The notes: a model not told the origin generated them from the sequence alone. A DNA stretch of 64,000 nt from Acidobacteriaceae bacterium (GCA_025361625.1 JANYKL010000166.1:1-64000); one strand, 5' to 3'. Numbered from the stretch's first letter, positions 9,312 to 19,130 are shown. A program made the numbers and translations.

Positions 9312-10667
9312 ATGCCGAATATTCTTATCGTCGATGATGAACCCGGAATCCGAGAGTCTTTGAGCGGAATACTCGATGACGAGGGATACAAGACAACCAT
9401 CAGTCAAAGTGGCGAGGATTGCCTCGAACTGCTACGCAAAACGACGTTTGACGTTGTATTGCTCGATGTCTGGCTAACCGGAATTGACGGGTTGGAGGTA
9501 TTGGAACGAATCCGCGGAATGGAAAATCCCCCCGAGGTCATCATGATTTCTGGGCATGGAACGATCGAAACTGCAGTTCGAGCAACCAAACTGGGGGCCT
9601 ACGATTTCGCGGAGAAGCCCCTCTCCCTGGACAAAACCCTGATCCTGGTTAAAAACGCCGCCGAAGCACGACGACTGAGGCATGAGAATCTCGATCTGCG
9701 AAAGCAATTGCAGACCAAAAGCGTGATTGTCGGGGATAGCGTTCCGATGAAAGCGCTGCGGCAGCAGATTTCGTTGATGGCGCCAACAAACGGCCGAGTA
9801 CTGATCTATGGCGAGTCGGGAACGGGCAAAGAATTAGTGGCGCACGCAATTCACACGGGGAGTCCGCGCAAAGACGAAATGTTCGTTGAGATGAACTGCG
9901 CCGCTATCCCGGAAGATTTGATCGATAGCGAGTTATTTGGACATCGAAAATCTTCATTTCCCGGAGCTGCGTCTGACAAGGAAGGCAAGTTTTTGAAAGC
10001 CGACCGAGGAACGCTGTTTCTCGATGAAGTCGGGGACATGAGCCTGAAAACACAATCAAAAGTTTTGCGCACTCTGGAACAGCAGCGGTTCGTGCCCGTA
10101 GGGAGTGATGATCCGGTAACCGTGGATGTACGAGTGATCGCTTCGACGAACAAAGATCTGGAAGAAGAAATCGCGAAAGGAAATTTTCGCGAAGATCTTT
10201 TCTATCGCTTGAACGTCGTTCCGTTTGTAGTGCCGCCGCTGCGCGAACGGAAGGAAGATATTCCTCTATTCGCCCGACATTTTCTGAAGGAGTTTGCCTC
10301 GGCCTACGGGCGGAGGCCTCGCGACATCGCCGATGACGCCATCGACGTGTTGATGCGCTATTCGTGGCCCGGAAATGTGCGCGAACTTCGCAACGTCATC
10401 GAGCGCATCGTAATAATGAACCCAACCACCACAAAGTTTGAACGCAAGCACCTGCCGCCACTGGTTCACCGTGACGGCAGTCGACGGGTAGCGGGCAGCG
10501 AGGGATCGACGCTTCATCAGGCGCGGGCCGCCTATGAACGAGACTACATTCTGAAAAAATTAGATGAGAATCACGGCAACGTAAGCCGCACTGCGGAAGT
10601 CCTAGGACTGGAACGCAGCCACCTCTACCGGAAGATGAAAAGTTTGGGTATCGCTGGTAAAGAATGA
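9312..10667 (+). CDS. ntrX: NtrX-type response regulator with altered GAFTGA loop
   Basis: Partner of NtrY. A receiver domain (phospho-acceptor D52 in VVLLDVWLTGIDG) is followed by a AAA+ sigma-54 interaction domain (Walker A GESGTGKELVAHAIH, Walker B GTLFLDEVGDMS, arginine-finger region FREDLFYRLNVVP). A C-terminal Fis-type helix-turn-helix ends the protein (GNVSRTAEVLGLERSHLYRK). The sigma-54 contact loop, normally GAFTGA, reads SSFPGA at residues 214-219, with G, A and T replaced by S, S and P. The ATPase motifs are intact. The gene therefore looks functional but may not remodel sigma-54 holoenzyme in the standard way. It ends two bases from the convergent anti-sigma gene. Confidence 0.93.
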   Translation: MPNILIVDDEPGIRESLSGILDDEGYKTTISQSGEDCLELLRKTTFDVVLLDVWLTGIDGLEVLERIRGMENPPEVIMISGHGTIETAVRATKLGAYDFAEKPLSLDKTLILVKNAAEARRLRHENLDLRKQLQTKSVIVGDSVPMKALRQQISLMAPTNGRVLIYGESGTGKELVAHAIHTGSPRKDEMFVEMNCAAIPEDLIDSELFGHRKSSFPGAASDKEGKFLKADRGTLFLDEVGDMSLKTQSKVLRTLEQQRFVPVGSDDPVTVDVRVIASTNKDLEEEIAKGNFREDLFYRLNVVPFVVPPLRERKEDIPLFARHFLKEFASAYGRRPRDIADDAIDVLMRYSWPGNVRELRNVIERIVIMNPTTTKFERKHLPPLVHRDGSRRVAGSEGSTLHQARAAYERDYILKKLDENHGNVSRTAEVLGLERSHLYRKMKSLGIAGKE

Positions 10668-10669
10668 GA

Positions 10670-11125
10670 TTATTTTTTTGCCATTCGGATCTCAGTCCCA
10701 TTTTTATGGAACTGCACTTCATCCATTAACTGATTGATCAAAAAAATTCCTCGTCCGTGATTAGAGTAGAGATTCTCGCCTTCACAAGGATTTGCAATCT
10801 TAGTTGGATCAAAGCCGGTGCCGGGATCGCGCACAACTATGATGACTCCCTTTTGATCGTCGCAGGCGACATCGCACTCGATCAATTTTGAAGGATCGCT
10901 TTTGGCGCCATGCACAACCGCGTTGGCAAGGGCTTCGGTGAGCGCCAGCTCGATATCATCTCCGCTTCCTGGAACGCACATTTCCCGAATCACATTCATC
11001 ACGCTTCCGACCACTGGATCGATCGCCTCTCGGTCGGCGAGAAACGTAACACTCAATCTCGAAGTCAACTTTTCGGCATCGATCGCTGACGCAGAATTCT
11101 CTGGAGGTAAGGGAGTATTGGCCAT
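10670..11125 (-). CDS. RsbW-like anti-sigma factor / serine kinase
   Basis: A 151-residue protein with a GHKL ATPase domain of the SpoIIAB/RsbW type. The N-box is LALTEALANAVVHGAK, the G1 box VRDPGTGFDP, and the G2 box NHGRGIFLINQLMD. Such proteins bind a sigma factor or phosphorylate an anti-anti-sigma protein in the cytoplasm. No STAS antagonist, sigma factor or PP2C phosphatase lies beside it, so the target is unknown. It is convergent with ntrX with almost no spacer and has no visible terminator of its own. A role in general-stress partner switching is the family default; other GHKL uses are possible. Confidence 0.85.
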   Translation of the reverse strand: MANTPLPPENSASAIDAEKLTSRLSVTFLADREAIDPVVGSVMNVIREMCVPGSGDDIELALTEALANAVVHGAKSDPSKLIECDVACDDQKGVIIVVRDPGTGFDPTKIANPCEGENLYSNHGRGIFLINQLMDEVQFHKNGTEIRMAKK

Positions 11126-11304
11126 TTAGGTGGAGCGCTTGATCCAAACGTTCTGCTTATAAGATGCAAACTAGCTGTCAGATTCTAGGGATTTACACGG
11201 TGGTATGCAAACTTTATTCGCTCCTCGGCTCGATCGTTGGTGAGAGCGGGCGGGTACTAAAGAAACATAGCCGATCTGAAGAATGGCAAAAGTGATGCTT
11301 GTGC

Positions 11305-12249
11305 TTACGACGATTTATCCGGTGAACCGCCGATCTGCTGCAGCTGCCGACGCCAGTCAAGCTCTTCGACAAAATTGTGCGAATCGCGCCACCCCGCTTT
11401 AATCTTCACAAAGAGCTCCAGAAATACTTTCGTTCCAACCATTTTCTCGATGTCGAGACGAGCGTCGGTTCCAATTTTCTTGAGCATCTGGCCACCTTTG
11501 CCCAACAGGATTGCCTTCTGTCCGTCGCGCTCGCAAAAGATCACGGCTGCAATACGAGTCAGCCTTGGGCTCTCTTCAAATTGCTCTATCAGCACAGACA
11601 CGGCGTGCGGCACCTCTTCATGCGTATGCATCAGCACGTGCTCGCGAATGAGCTCTGCAGCCATAAAGCGAACCGGTTGATCGGTAATCTGATCGTCAGG
11701 AAAATATTTTGGCCCTTTCGGCAGGGCCGCGAGCACACAGGCCAGCAATTCAACCAAACCCTTTTTCTTCAGCGCGGAGATTGGAACTATTTCCTTGAAA
11801 TCATGCAGGGTTTGAAACTGCGAAATCAACGGCAGCAACTTGCTCTTGTCGGCTAGGAGGTCGATTTTATTCAACAAAAGAAAGACTGGAGTACCCGCCT
11901 TCTTCGCCAATTCGAAAACGGAAGCGTCTTCTCGATCCCACTTTCTTTTGGCATCCACGATCAGAAGAATCAGCTCGCAGCCCTCGAGCGCCTCGCGCAC
12001 CTCAGACATCATTTTTCGCCCGAGTGATGAACCCGATTGGTGTACACCGGGAGTATCAATCAGAACGATTTGTCCCGCGTCTCGTCCTTTTTCTTTGGGG
12101 ACGTTAATAATCCCCAGAATTCGGTTTCGGGTGGTCTGCGGCTTCGGTGAGATAATTGCCAACTTCTCTCCCACCAAGGCGTTCAGCAATGTGCTCTTGC
12201 CAGCATTAGGGCGGCCGAGGATGCAGACGAATCCGGAATGAAAGGACAT
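11305..12249 (-). CDS. era: GTPase Era
   Basis: Era binds the 3' end of 16S rRNA and helps 30S assembly. The G1 loop is GRPNAGKSTLLNAL, the switch and G3 region PQTTRNRI and DTPGVHQ, and G4 NKIDLL. The C-terminal KH RNA-binding domain ends in KVFLELFVKIKAGWR. At 314 residues it is normal, with about 15 extra residues in the loop before the G3 box (INVPKEKGRDAGQ). ybeY, another 16S-processing gene, lies 2 kb away on the same strand. Confidence 0.96.
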   Translation of the reverse strand: MSFHSGFVCILGRPNAGKSTLLNALVGEKLAIISPKPQTTRNRILGIINVPKEKGRDAGQIVLIDTPGVHQSGSSLGRKMMSEVREALEGCELILLIVDAKRKWDREDASVFELAKKAGTPVFLLLNKIDLLADKSKLLPLISQFQTLHDFKEIVPISALKKKGLVELLACVLAALPKGPKYFPDDQITDQPVRFMAAELIREHVLMHTHEEVPHAVSVLIEQFEESPRLTRIAAVIFCERDGQKAILLGKGGQMLKKIGTDARLDIEKMVGTKVFLELFVKIKAGWRDSHNFVEELDWRRQLQQIGGSPDKSS

Positions 12250-12285
12250 ATTGTATAGGTTACTAGCTTTCAGGCGACCTCGACA

Positions 12286-12888
12286 TCAGTGCTTGGACCT
12301 ATTGGCTGTCATTTGGCGAGGGGGAACGATTGCGGTGTTCAGTGCGAGGCGGGCCTTGGTAAAGTCGCCAGTCTTGCTCCGCCAGTTTGAAGATAGTGTG
12401 CCGATCGACCAGAAAATCGAAAAGCCCAAAAGAATCGTGCCGTATGGGGTTCCTGACTTCCACGCATAAAGCGCGCCCAGGGTCGGAACAACGATCGAAG
12501 AAGTTACTCCCGCCGACCACATGGTAGCCTTTGCCTTTGCGCTCGCAATCTGCATTGAATTCTTTTCTGTCTGCACGCCAAAGAACGGGAGATGTTGGAA
12601 TATCCAGCGCAGCAGTCCTGGATAGCCTGCGGGGTTGGCAGTGCCTCCCACGGTGTAGTGGACCAAGCGAATTCCGACGACACGTCCAACCGCCCAGTGG
12701 GCGATTGCGTGGCAGAAAAAATAAAGGAGAATCCATGCCATCGCGCTCATGCCAAAGGCTAATGCTCGCGAATGCAACGAACTCGCCTCTGCGAGAGCGA
12801 CACAGGCCACGACGAGCCCTGCTGACTGAACAGCGTTGCCCGCGACGATCGAAAGACGGCCGAATGTGGCCCTTTGCGGCAAAGTCAT
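12286..12888 (-). CDS. Multi-pass membrane protein with HAIAH motif, function unknown
   Basis: A 200-residue protein with about four or five hydrophobic segments. Segment two carries FFCHAIAHWAVGRVVGI. This is spaced like the HExxH motif of site-2 (M50) proteases, but Ala replaces the catalytic Glu. A second conserved-looking stretch, HYTVGGTANPAGYPGL, would fit a loop after it. It could be an inactive relative of intramembrane metalloproteases or merely a coincidental His pair. It sits between era and the CNNM/CorC gene on the same strand. I do not assign a function. Confidence 0.55.
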   Translation of the reverse strand: MTLPQRATFGRLSIVAGNAVQSAGLVVACVALAEASSLHSRALAFGMSAMAWILLYFFCHAIAHWAVGRVVGIRLVHYTVGGTANPAGYPGLLRWIFQHLPFFGVQTEKNSMQIASAKAKATMWSAGVTSSIVVPTLGALYAWKSGTPYGTILLGFSIFWSIGTLSSNWRSKTGDFTKARLALNTAIVPPRQMTANRSKH

Positions 12889-12995
12889 TTCCTACTGAAT
12901 CACCTGAATGCGAGTACGGAGATCTGGATACCACACGCGTTCTGCGTTTATGCCGGAAGATGATGACAACACTGAAATCATGAAAGAGGAAAAAA

Positions 12996-14258
12996 CTATA
13001 TCAATTTCATCTGCTTCGGTTCGGCGGTTGAAATCCGGACTCGCTCGACTTTCCGGTCGGTTGACTCCAGAACCTCGAATTTAAATCCTTCCTCTTCAAT
13101 CACGTCGCCTTTTTTAGGAATGCGCCCTGCTAGTTCACTCACCAGTCCCGCGATAGTGGAAGACTCGTGGCCTTCGGGTCGCAAGCCGAAGAGTTCGTCA
13201 AGTCGATCGACGTCCATGTTTCCCGGAACTACGTAGGAGTGTTCACTCTCCCGCACGACTTCCGCTTTTTCGTGCTCGTCCCCAATTTCGCCGACAATTT
13301 CTTCGACCAGATCTTCGATTGTGACAAGGCCGGCGACCCCGCCGTATTCATCGACGACAATGGCCATGCGAACGTTGCTGCGTTGCATTTCTCGCAGTAG
13401 ATCGCTGACCAGTTTGCTCTCGGGGACGAAATAAACATCTTTGCGCATTAACGTCGCAACAGTTCGCGTGTGCGCTTCGGAGTCAGGAACCTGCAAAACG
13501 TCCTGGGTGTGGAGAATTCCCTTTATCTGATGGATCGTACCGTCATAAACCGGGACGCGCGAAAATGGCTTAACCCGCAACAGGTCGACGATCTGCTCGA
13601 CCGTATATTCAGAGGGAACGGCGACCATCTCGGGACGCGGTTTCATCGCTTCGCGAACCGTCTTGCCGCTGAACTCGACAACGGATTGAATCAGGTCGCG
13701 ATCGCCTTCCTGAATGATGCCCTCTTCCTGACCAGCTTCGATGAGGGCGTCAACCGCCTCCGCCGAGCTCTCGGGTTGCGCATCGGCGTGTTCGCGAGTA
13801 AGCGCTGTAACCGACTGGCAGAACCCGAGCACGAGGGTGACAGGCAGAACCAGATAAATCAGAACTCGCAGGGGGACAATGAAGTGACTGAGCCATCGCC
13901 CGTGGGTACGCGAGAAGAATACAAAAGGCAACAGGCGGTTGAACGTGATGACGATCAGGACGAGACTGAGGGTCGCCTCCAGCACTTCATAGAAGCCCCA
14001 CGCGCGATCACGAAAGACGGTGAATCCGACAATCATTGCGATGGCAGCGGTGACGAGTTGCGTCAGGATCGCCATCGAAAGCGAAGCGCGGGTGCGGGTG
14101 ACTTCCAGTCGGGGCTCAACAATTTTCTCGAATGCGTCGATGTTGTCTTGAAACTCGCGCGAAAGAAATTTTCCGATCTCCTGGTACAAACGGTCCACAT
14201 ATGACACGAGAGTCAGCAAAGCAAAGAGCAGCAGCAAAGCTATCCCAGGGCCGATCAT
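12996..14258 (-). CDS. CNNM/CorC-family membrane protein with CBS pair
   Basis: Four N-terminal membrane segments form a CNNM-like (DUF21-type) region (residues 1-130). A linker follows, then the acidic motif [19 protein letters not shown]. Two CBS domains (about 190-310) contain [11 protein letters not shown] and [20 protein letters not shown]. The C-terminal CorC/HlyC transporter-associated domain spans about 330-415. Members are linked to Mg2+/Co2+ efflux and are often mis-named hemolysins. The start codon overlaps the ybeY stop by four bases, so the two genes are coupled, as ybeY and corC are in many bacteria. Confidence 0.88.
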   Translation of the reverse strand: MIGPGIALLLLFALLTLVSYVDRLYQEIGKFLSREFQDNIDAFEKIVEPRLEVTRTRASLSMAILTQLVTAAIAMIVGFTVFRDRAWGFYEVLEATLSLVLIVITFNRLLPFVFFSRTHGRWLSHFIVPLRVLIYLVLPVTLVLGFCQSVTALTREHADAQPESSAEAVDALIEAGQEEGIIQEGDRDLIQSVVEFSGKTVREAMKPRPEMVAVPSEYTVEQIVDLLRVKPFSRVPVYDGTIHQIKGILHTQDVLQVPDSEAHTRTVATLMRKDVYFVPESKLVSDLLREMQRSNVRMAIVVDEYGGVAGLVTIEDLVEEIVGEIGDEHEKAEVVRESEHSYVVPGNMDVDRLDELFGLRPEGHESSTIAGLVSELAGRIPKKGDVIEEEGFKFEVLESTDRKVERVRISTAEPKQMKLI

Positions 14259-14779
14259 TGAGGAAGCTTCCTCGCCCTCTTAGGCGTGACGCTATTCTTC
14301 GGTGAACCGCGCCCGGGGGCCATGCTGCGCTCAATTAACCCGGTGGGAAGCCGAAACTGTGCGCGCAGCGCTCGCTCGCGTTCGGCCATCTGCCCTTTGT
14401 CTTGTTCGTGATCGAACCCTGCGAGATGCAATAGGCCGTGCAGCGTGAGAATTTTAATTTCCTCGGCAGGCGCGTGACCCAACAGTCGCGCGTTCCGTGA
14501 CGCAAGGTCCGATGAAATAGCGATCTCTCCAGCAATAGGTTGCGCACGAAAGTGGGACCCGGCGCGTCTCGCTGCGCCGATGTCGGCAGCAGGAAAGGAA
14601 AGGACATCCGTGGGCTTATCCTTTCCGCGAAACCGGCGGTTAAGGGAGCGCATTTCAGAACTGGAAGTAACGAGAACGTTCACAATTCCCTTCAAGCACG
14701 CAGCGCGGCGGGCGCGCGCCAAAAAGCGGTCGAGTGCCAGTTCGCTCATGCCTGCAACGCGCTTTTGAAAGATGACCAT
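14255..14779 (-). CDS. ybeY: Endoribonuclease YbeY
   Basis: YbeY is a zinc-dependent RNase needed for 16S rRNA 3' maturation and ribosome quality control. The metal site is HGLLHLAGFDHEQ, with its three His residues intact. The preceding strand motif is RGKDKPTDVLSFPA. It has 174 residues; the last 25 or so, rich in Arg and Lys, go beyond the usual length. The stop overlaps the next gene by four bases. phoH lies just upstream on the same strand, giving the common phoH-ybeY-corC order, although a 200-base gap with hairpins separates phoH. Confidence 0.93.
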   Translation of the reverse strand: MVIFQKRVAGMSELALDRFLARARRAACLKGIVNVLVTSSSEMRSLNRRFRGKDKPTDVLSFPAADIGAARRAGSHFRAQPIAGEIAISSDLASRNARLLGHAPAEEIKILTLHGLLHLAGFDHEQDKGQMAERERALRAQFRLPTGLIERSMAPGRGSPKNSVTPKRARKLPQ

Positions 14780-14858
14780 GCTCTTCCAAATATCATTGCA
14801 AGGATATCGGAGTCCAGGTGCAAAGCTACCATCAAGCTAAGGAACGACCTCTAAACAA

Positions 14859-14947
14859 CATCGTCATCTTTAACGATGTAAAGGGGCTGAGCCGCGAACC
14901 TTAAGGAAACTTACCGCCGGTAAAGGCATAGGCCCTTCGCCTAGCCC
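14859..14947 (-). terminator. Two stem-loops downstream of phoH
   Basis: Reading leftward from phoH, the first hairpin (14946-14925) pairs GGC/TAGGC with GCCTA/GCC around five loop bases and is followed by TTTACC. A second, perfect 7-bp hairpin (ACATCGT / ACGATGT, 14879-14859) is followed by TGTTTAG. Neither has a long T-run, so attenuation or mRNA-end stabilisation is as likely as termination. Confidence 0.35.
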
Positions 14948-14983
14948 AGGATGACAATTCTTGAGGGATGCGATTTCAGGTAG

Positions 14984-16015
14984 CTAATTTGGCATCTGCG
15001 GCTCTTCAACTGCCGGCGTGGGACGGGCGACAACCGGCTTTGGTTCAAGCAGCGACAATTGCTGCTCCGCCAGCCGTGACTTGTGCTCGTCATAGGCGCG
15101 GATGATTCGCTGCACCAGATGATGACGCACCACATCGCTCTCGTCGAAATGCACAAAGGCGAGCCCGTTCACGCCTTGCAGAATGTCTACCGCTTCAATC
15201 AACCCGCTGCGCCGCGCGTTGGGCAAGTCGATCTGCGTAACGTCTCCCGTAATGACGGCCTTAGAGTTGAACCCAAGCCGGGTTACGAACATCTTCATCT
15301 GTTCTGAAGTCGTGTTCTGGGCTTCGTCGAGAATTACGAAGGAGTCGTTCAAGGTTCGCCCGCGCATAAAGGCGATTGGAGCAATTTCAATAATATTTTT
15401 TTCGAGGTAACGTTCGACTCGCTCGGGATCGAGCATGTCAAAGAGCGCATCGTACAGCGGACGCAAATAAGGATCGATTTTTTCCTGCAACGTGCCCGGC
15501 AAGAAGCCGAGACGCTCGCCCGCCTCAACGGCTGGGCGCGCGAGGATGATGCGATTGACCTGTTTGTTCAAAAGCGCAGAAATCGCCATCGCCACGGCAA
15601 GGTAAGTCTTGCCAGTTCCGGCAGGTCCAACGCCGAAAACCATGTCATGTTGCTCGATCGCTTCCAGATAACGGCGCTGGTTGGGGCCTTTCGGCTGTAC
15701 CGTGCGGCGTCCAAAAGAACGCTGGCGGCCGGCCTCGGCAAGGCCGCGCAAGGTAGCGTTCGGATCTCCCACAACGACCCGCAACATGCTGCTCAGGTCG
15801 CCATTGACGAACTGATGGCCCGATTTTCGCAAGTGCTCGTAGTCCGCAAAAAGTTGTTCAGCGCGAGCCACATCGCGAGGAGCCCCCTCAACCTCAATGT
15901 GGTTCGAGCGGAGATCGATGTTGATGTTCAAACCATCTTCAAGCACATGCAGGTTTTCATCGCGAGTGCCGAAGAGAGTTTCGATATTAGGACTGAGCTC
16001 GATATTTTTTTTCAT
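14984..16015 (-). CDS. phoH: PhoH-family ATPase
   Basis: A cytoplasmic P-loop ATPase of the PhoH/PhoL type, linked to RNA metabolism and, by its neighbours, to ribosome maturation. Walker A is [17 protein letters not shown], Walker [14 protein letters not shown], and the sensor region [13 protein letters not shown]. The first 90 residues form the usual KH-like N-terminal domain ([16 protein letters not shown]). The C-terminus ends in a Pro/Glu-rich tail. The 343-residue length is normal. Confidence 0.94.
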   Translation of the reverse strand: MKKNIELSPNIETLFGTRDENLHVLEDGLNINIDLRSNHIEVEGAPRDVARAEQLFADYEHLRKSGHQFVNGDLSSMLRVVVGDPNATLRGLAEAGRQRSFGRRTVQPKGPNQRRYLEAIEQHDMVFGVGPAGTGKTYLAVAMAISALLNKQVNRIILARPAVEAGERLGFLPGTLQEKIDPYLRPLYDALFDMLDPERVERYLEKNIIEIAPIAFMRGRTLNDSFVILDEAQNTTSEQMKMFVTRLGFNSKAVITGDVTQIDLPNARRSGLIEAVDILQGVNGLAFVHFDESDVVRHHLVQRIIRAYDEHKSRLAEQQLSLLEPKPVVARPTPAVEEPQMPN

Positions 16016-16364
16016 ACTTGTTTGGATGAGTACGGGATGCCGCCTCCAGCAGTCGGTTCGGGCTTATGGTTCGATGTGGGCTATAGCGAAGAGGTTTTCG
16101 AGCGGTTGGCGGTTGTGCCGAAACACTTTTTTTGGCACGCAAGTAGCTGAACGGGAAAGAAGTGAGAAGCGAATTGCGCACCCCGATTACGGGGCGGTTA
16201 CCAACCATGTGAGAACAGCGTAGCGCGGTTCGTACGGGCCGTCAATGGCGGGAAATCCACGGAATTGAGACTTCGCTGCAACCTCCATGGCGCGTCTCAG
16301 CGCGGAATTGTAACTTTTGCCGGTCTCCGGAATCGAACCTACATATACCAAGGAAAGCAAACTC
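16016..16364. other. Divergent intergenic region phoH / msrA
   Basis: About 350 bases with no convincing gene. An 8-T run near 16126-16133 lies inside a loose GTGCC/GGCAC stem. A stretch near 16320-16345 superficially resembles a tRNA T-arm but does not fold into one. Promoters for both flanking genes must lie here, but I see no clear -35/-10 pair. Confidence 0.4.
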
Positions 16365-17069
16365 ATGAATTCTGAAACCCAGAATACAAGGTGGGGAATT
16401 GTAATTGTAACTATCGCCCTGATCGCGGTTCTAATTCTTGGCGCGGCCCTAGGCGGGCGCCGTGCCGTTGCCGCAACCGTAGGCCCGACGCTCCCTAACC
16501 CGACAGCCGATGCCCCCATCGCTGCAAAATCCGGCAGCGAAACCGCAGTTTTTGCGGGAGGGTGTTTCTGGGGAGTTCAAGCCGTTTTTCAGCACGTTCA
16601 CGGAGTGGAAAGCGCGACGTCAGGCTACTCCGGCGGCGTATCAGCTACCGCCCATTATGAGATCGTGAGCACCGGCCAGACCGGACATGCCGAGTCGGTA
16701 AAGGTCGTATTCGATCCCTCGCAGGTCACCTACGGCCAACTGCTCAAAGTGTTCTTCTCGGTCGGCCATGACCCGACTGAACTAAATCGCCAGGGCCCGG
16801 ATTCGGGCACGCAGTATCGCTCCGTAATTTTTTATTCGAACGATGACCAGAAGCGCGTCGCCGATGCCTACATCGCGCAACTCACGCAGGCGAAAGTTTT
16901 TCCTAGTCCGATTGTGACGCAGGTCATGCCGCTCCGGTCGTTCTATCCGGCAGAGGATTATCACCAGAATTACGCGACGCTCCATCCGGACAACCCCTAC
17001 ATCGCGATCAACGACGCGCCGAAAGTGAATCATCTTCGCGAGCAGTTGCCGGAGTTATACAAGAAGTAG
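16365..17069 (+). CDS. msrA: Peptide-methionine (S)-S-oxide reductase, membrane anchored
   Basis: MsrA repairs the S-epimer of oxidised methionine. The catalytic Cys is in FAGGCFWGVQAVF; VESATSGYSGG and HAESVKVVFDP are family motifs; the YHQNY segment lies near the end. The ATG at 16365 follows an AAGGAA Shine-Dalgarno. The N-terminus holds one strongly hydrophobic helix (about residues 11-31) with a basic residue before it, so the enzyme is probably exported or anchored facing the periplasm, rather than cytoplasmic as in the short MsrA forms. No fused MsrB domain is present. Confidence 0.93.
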   Translation: MNSETQNTRWGIVIVTIALIAVLILGAALGGRRAVAATVGPTLPNPTADAPIAAKSGSETAVFAGGCFWGVQAVFQHVHGVESATSGYSGGVSATAHYEIVSTGQTGHAESVKVVFDPSQVTYGQLLKVFFSVGHDPTELNRQGPDSGTQYRSVIFYSNDDQKRVADAYIAQLTQAKVFPSPIVTQVMPLRSFYPAEDYHQNYATLHPDNPYIAINDAPKVNHLREQLPELYKK

Positions 17070-17084
17070 TTCGCCGTTTCGAGG

Positions 17085-17303
17085 CTAGCTGTCTTTGCGG
17101 TAAAGCAGGTTCCGCATTGCCTCGCGGCGAGCTTCGGTTGCCCCTTTGTCGCCCTTAAGGGCATCGGCCGCAGCGCCCTTGGTCGCGGCTTGGTCTTCCT
17201 CCGAAGCGCTGCAATCCGGGCAGCGATTGGCGAAGCCGGGCTTATTGGGCTTCAGTTCGAATTCCTCCGAGCAAATTGCGCAAATTTTGATGGGGAATGC
17301 CAT
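17085..17303 (-). CDS. Small zinc-ribbon protein
   Basis: A 72-residue protein beginning MAFPIKICAICSEEFEL, with CAIC and CPDC pairs 20 residues apart, an evident four-Cys zinc ribbon. The second half is a charged, Ala-rich helix. The frame is open upstream to 17423 but that part has no plausible protein character, so I use the ATG at 17303. Similar small ribbons are common in acidobacteria and have no known job. It converges on msrA. Confidence 0.7.
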   Translation of the reverse strand: MAFPIKICAICSEEFELKPNKPGFANRCPDCSASEEDQAATKGAAADALKGDKGATEARREAMRNLLYRKDS

Positions 17304-17444
17304 TTGCAGATCGACGATAAAGATCCATGATAAATCGAAGCCAGTCGAGTTAGAAAGTCGGCTGTTTGCCATTCGAAGGACGCTCCGCCGCTCGTCCTTA
17401 CGCTCACGTTCGAGCAGAGCCATTCGGATAAAAAGGACGGGCGT

Positions 17445-19019
17445 TTAGGTACTAGCCCAGACCGCCCGATTTTTTGCCCATGCTCGCAACTCGGCAATCT
17501 CCTCCGCCCGAGTTACGGATAACGCAACCGTCGACGTCAGCGCCTTTAGCAGGTCATCAATTCGCAGGTCATCGTTGCCGAGTTCGTGGCCGAGTTCCTG
17601 CTTGCGCGCGAAGGCGGCGTAGAGCGCGGACTGCACCGCTGATTCGATTTCTGCTCCGGAGAATCCTTTGGCGGCTGCCGCTATCCGATCAAGGTCGAAT
17701 TTTTTTGGATCGCGTTTGCGCTTGGTTAATTGAATGGCTACAACCTGCTTGCGTTCCGCTTCGTTTGGAAGGTCGACGAAGAAAAGTTCATCGAAGCGCC
17801 CCTTGCGAATCAGTTCGGGAGGCAGCACGGTGACGTTATTGCATGTGGCGGCGACGAAGACGGCAGGCTTGCGCTCCTGCATCCATGAGAGGAACGACGC
17901 CAGGAGACGCGATGAGACGCCGGCATCGGCAGAGGCAGAATCGGGGCCGCTGCCGGCAAAAACTTTTTCCAGCTCGTCAATCCACAGCACGCACGGCGCA
18001 AGGCCCTCGGCGACGCGAAACACCTTTTGAATACGCTTCTCGGTTTCGCCAATAAATTTATCGTAGACGGCAGCAGTGTCGAATTTCACAAGCGGCAGCT
18101 TCCACTCTCCGGCAACGGCGCGCGCACAGAGACTTTTGCCGCAGCCCTGTACGCCGAGAATGATTACCCCCTTCGGAGGATCGAGGCCAAATTCGACGGC
18201 GCCGCCATCCCACGCCTCACGCCGCTGGGCGAGCCAATGCTTAAGATTATCGAGGCCGCCAACGCTTGACATGGTATCGGTCGAGTCCACGAACTCGAGC
18301 ATCTCCGAACGCTTAAGCACGGCTTTCTTCGCATCAAGCACATCGGCGATGCAGTCGGCGGAGAGCGCCGCTCGCCCGACAATCGTCTGCGAGATGGCGC
18401 GCTCGGCGGATTCTTCGGTCAATCCGCTGAGATTCGCTGCCATGGCATCGACGCCGTTCGAATCGAGTTGCAGTTTGAGGGTGTGCGTTCCGGCCATGCG
18501 CGTGTAGGTCTCGCGAATAATCTCGCGCAGGCGGCCGCGATCGGGCAGCGGAAGATCGAGGAATTCGACGAGGCTCGCGAGTTCCTGCGGCATCTCGATG
18601 GCAGGAGCGGTCAGAATAACGGTACGCCGGTTGGCGGAAAATTTTTGTCCCACATCGCGCAGGCGGCGCACGATCACGGGACTATCCATGTGGCGGTGAA
18701 AGTCTTTCAGAACAAACACAGCCTCGAGAGTCATGGTTTCGAGATTGGCAAGAGCCTGGGCTGGGTCGGTCGTGTTGTACATGGCGCTTCGCGGGGCGCT
18801 CGCTGTATCGCCGAGCGCTGCCGCGATGGTTCGTGGCGGAGTCGGAGGGCTGCCGGACCGGACGAGGCCGTCCGCGATCGTCCATTCAAAAATTGGAAGA
18901 CGGAGGTCGCCGCAGGCCTGGCGGATGAGTGAAAGCGCACGCGCCTCCTCAATCGTCTCCATGATGACGATGGGAGTCGAGGAGTTGATCAGGATTTTCA
19001 GGCGATCGAGTGAGTTCAT
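17445..19019 (-). CDS. Ycf46-like AAA ATPase
   Basis: A 524-residue protein starting at the ATG at 19019 (MNSLDRLKILINSSTPI). The N-terminal half (to about 230) is the degenerate P-loop-like domain seen in Ycf46 proteins. The C-terminal half is a full AAA module: Walker A LGVQGCGKSLCARAVAG, Walker B CVLWIDELEKVFAG, and an arginine-finger segment GRFDELFFVDLPN. Ycf46 proteins of cyanobacteria and chloroplasts are linked to carbon and stress physiology, but the molecular role is unknown. The open frame extends to 19334 without homology. Confidence 0.85.
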   Translation of the reverse strand: MNSLDRLKILINSSTPIVIMETIEEARALSLIRQACGDLRLPIFEWTIADGLVRSGSPPTPPRTIAAALGDTASAPRSAMYNTTDPAQALANLETMTLEAVFVLKDFHRHMDSPVIVRRLRDVGQKFSANRRTVILTAPAIEMPQELASLVEFLDLPLPDRGRLREIIRETYTRMAGTHTLKLQLDSNGVDAMAANLSGLTEESAERAISQTIVGRAALSADCIADVLDAKKAVLKRSEMLEFVDSTDTMSSVGGLDNLKHWLAQRREAWDGGAVEFGLDPPKGVIILGVQGCGKSLCARAVAGEWKLPLVKFDTAAVYDKFIGETEKRIQKVFRVAEGLAPCVLWIDELEKVFAGSGPDSASADAGVSSRLLASFLSWMQERKPAVFVAATCNNVTVLPPELIRKGRFDELFFVDLPNEAERKQVVAIQLTKRKRDPKKFDLDRIAAAAKGFSGAEIESAVQSALYAAFARKQELGHELGNDDLRIDDLLKALTSTVALSVTRAEEIAELRAWAKNRAVWAST

Positions 19020-19130
19020 AGCGGGCTCATATCCATTTGACCCGGCTTGACTTGCTCCCGTAGAATACAGGTTCGGTTCCCACCCGAACATCTTCCTGGG
19101 TAGTCCGGGACAACAAAGGTAATCAGCCAC

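Noticed and set aside
16320-16345. tRNA T-arm-like string (GGTTCGATTCC on the minus strand) beside msrA
   Set aside because: The flanking arms do not pair, and no acceptor, D- or anticodon arms can be found at the right spacing.
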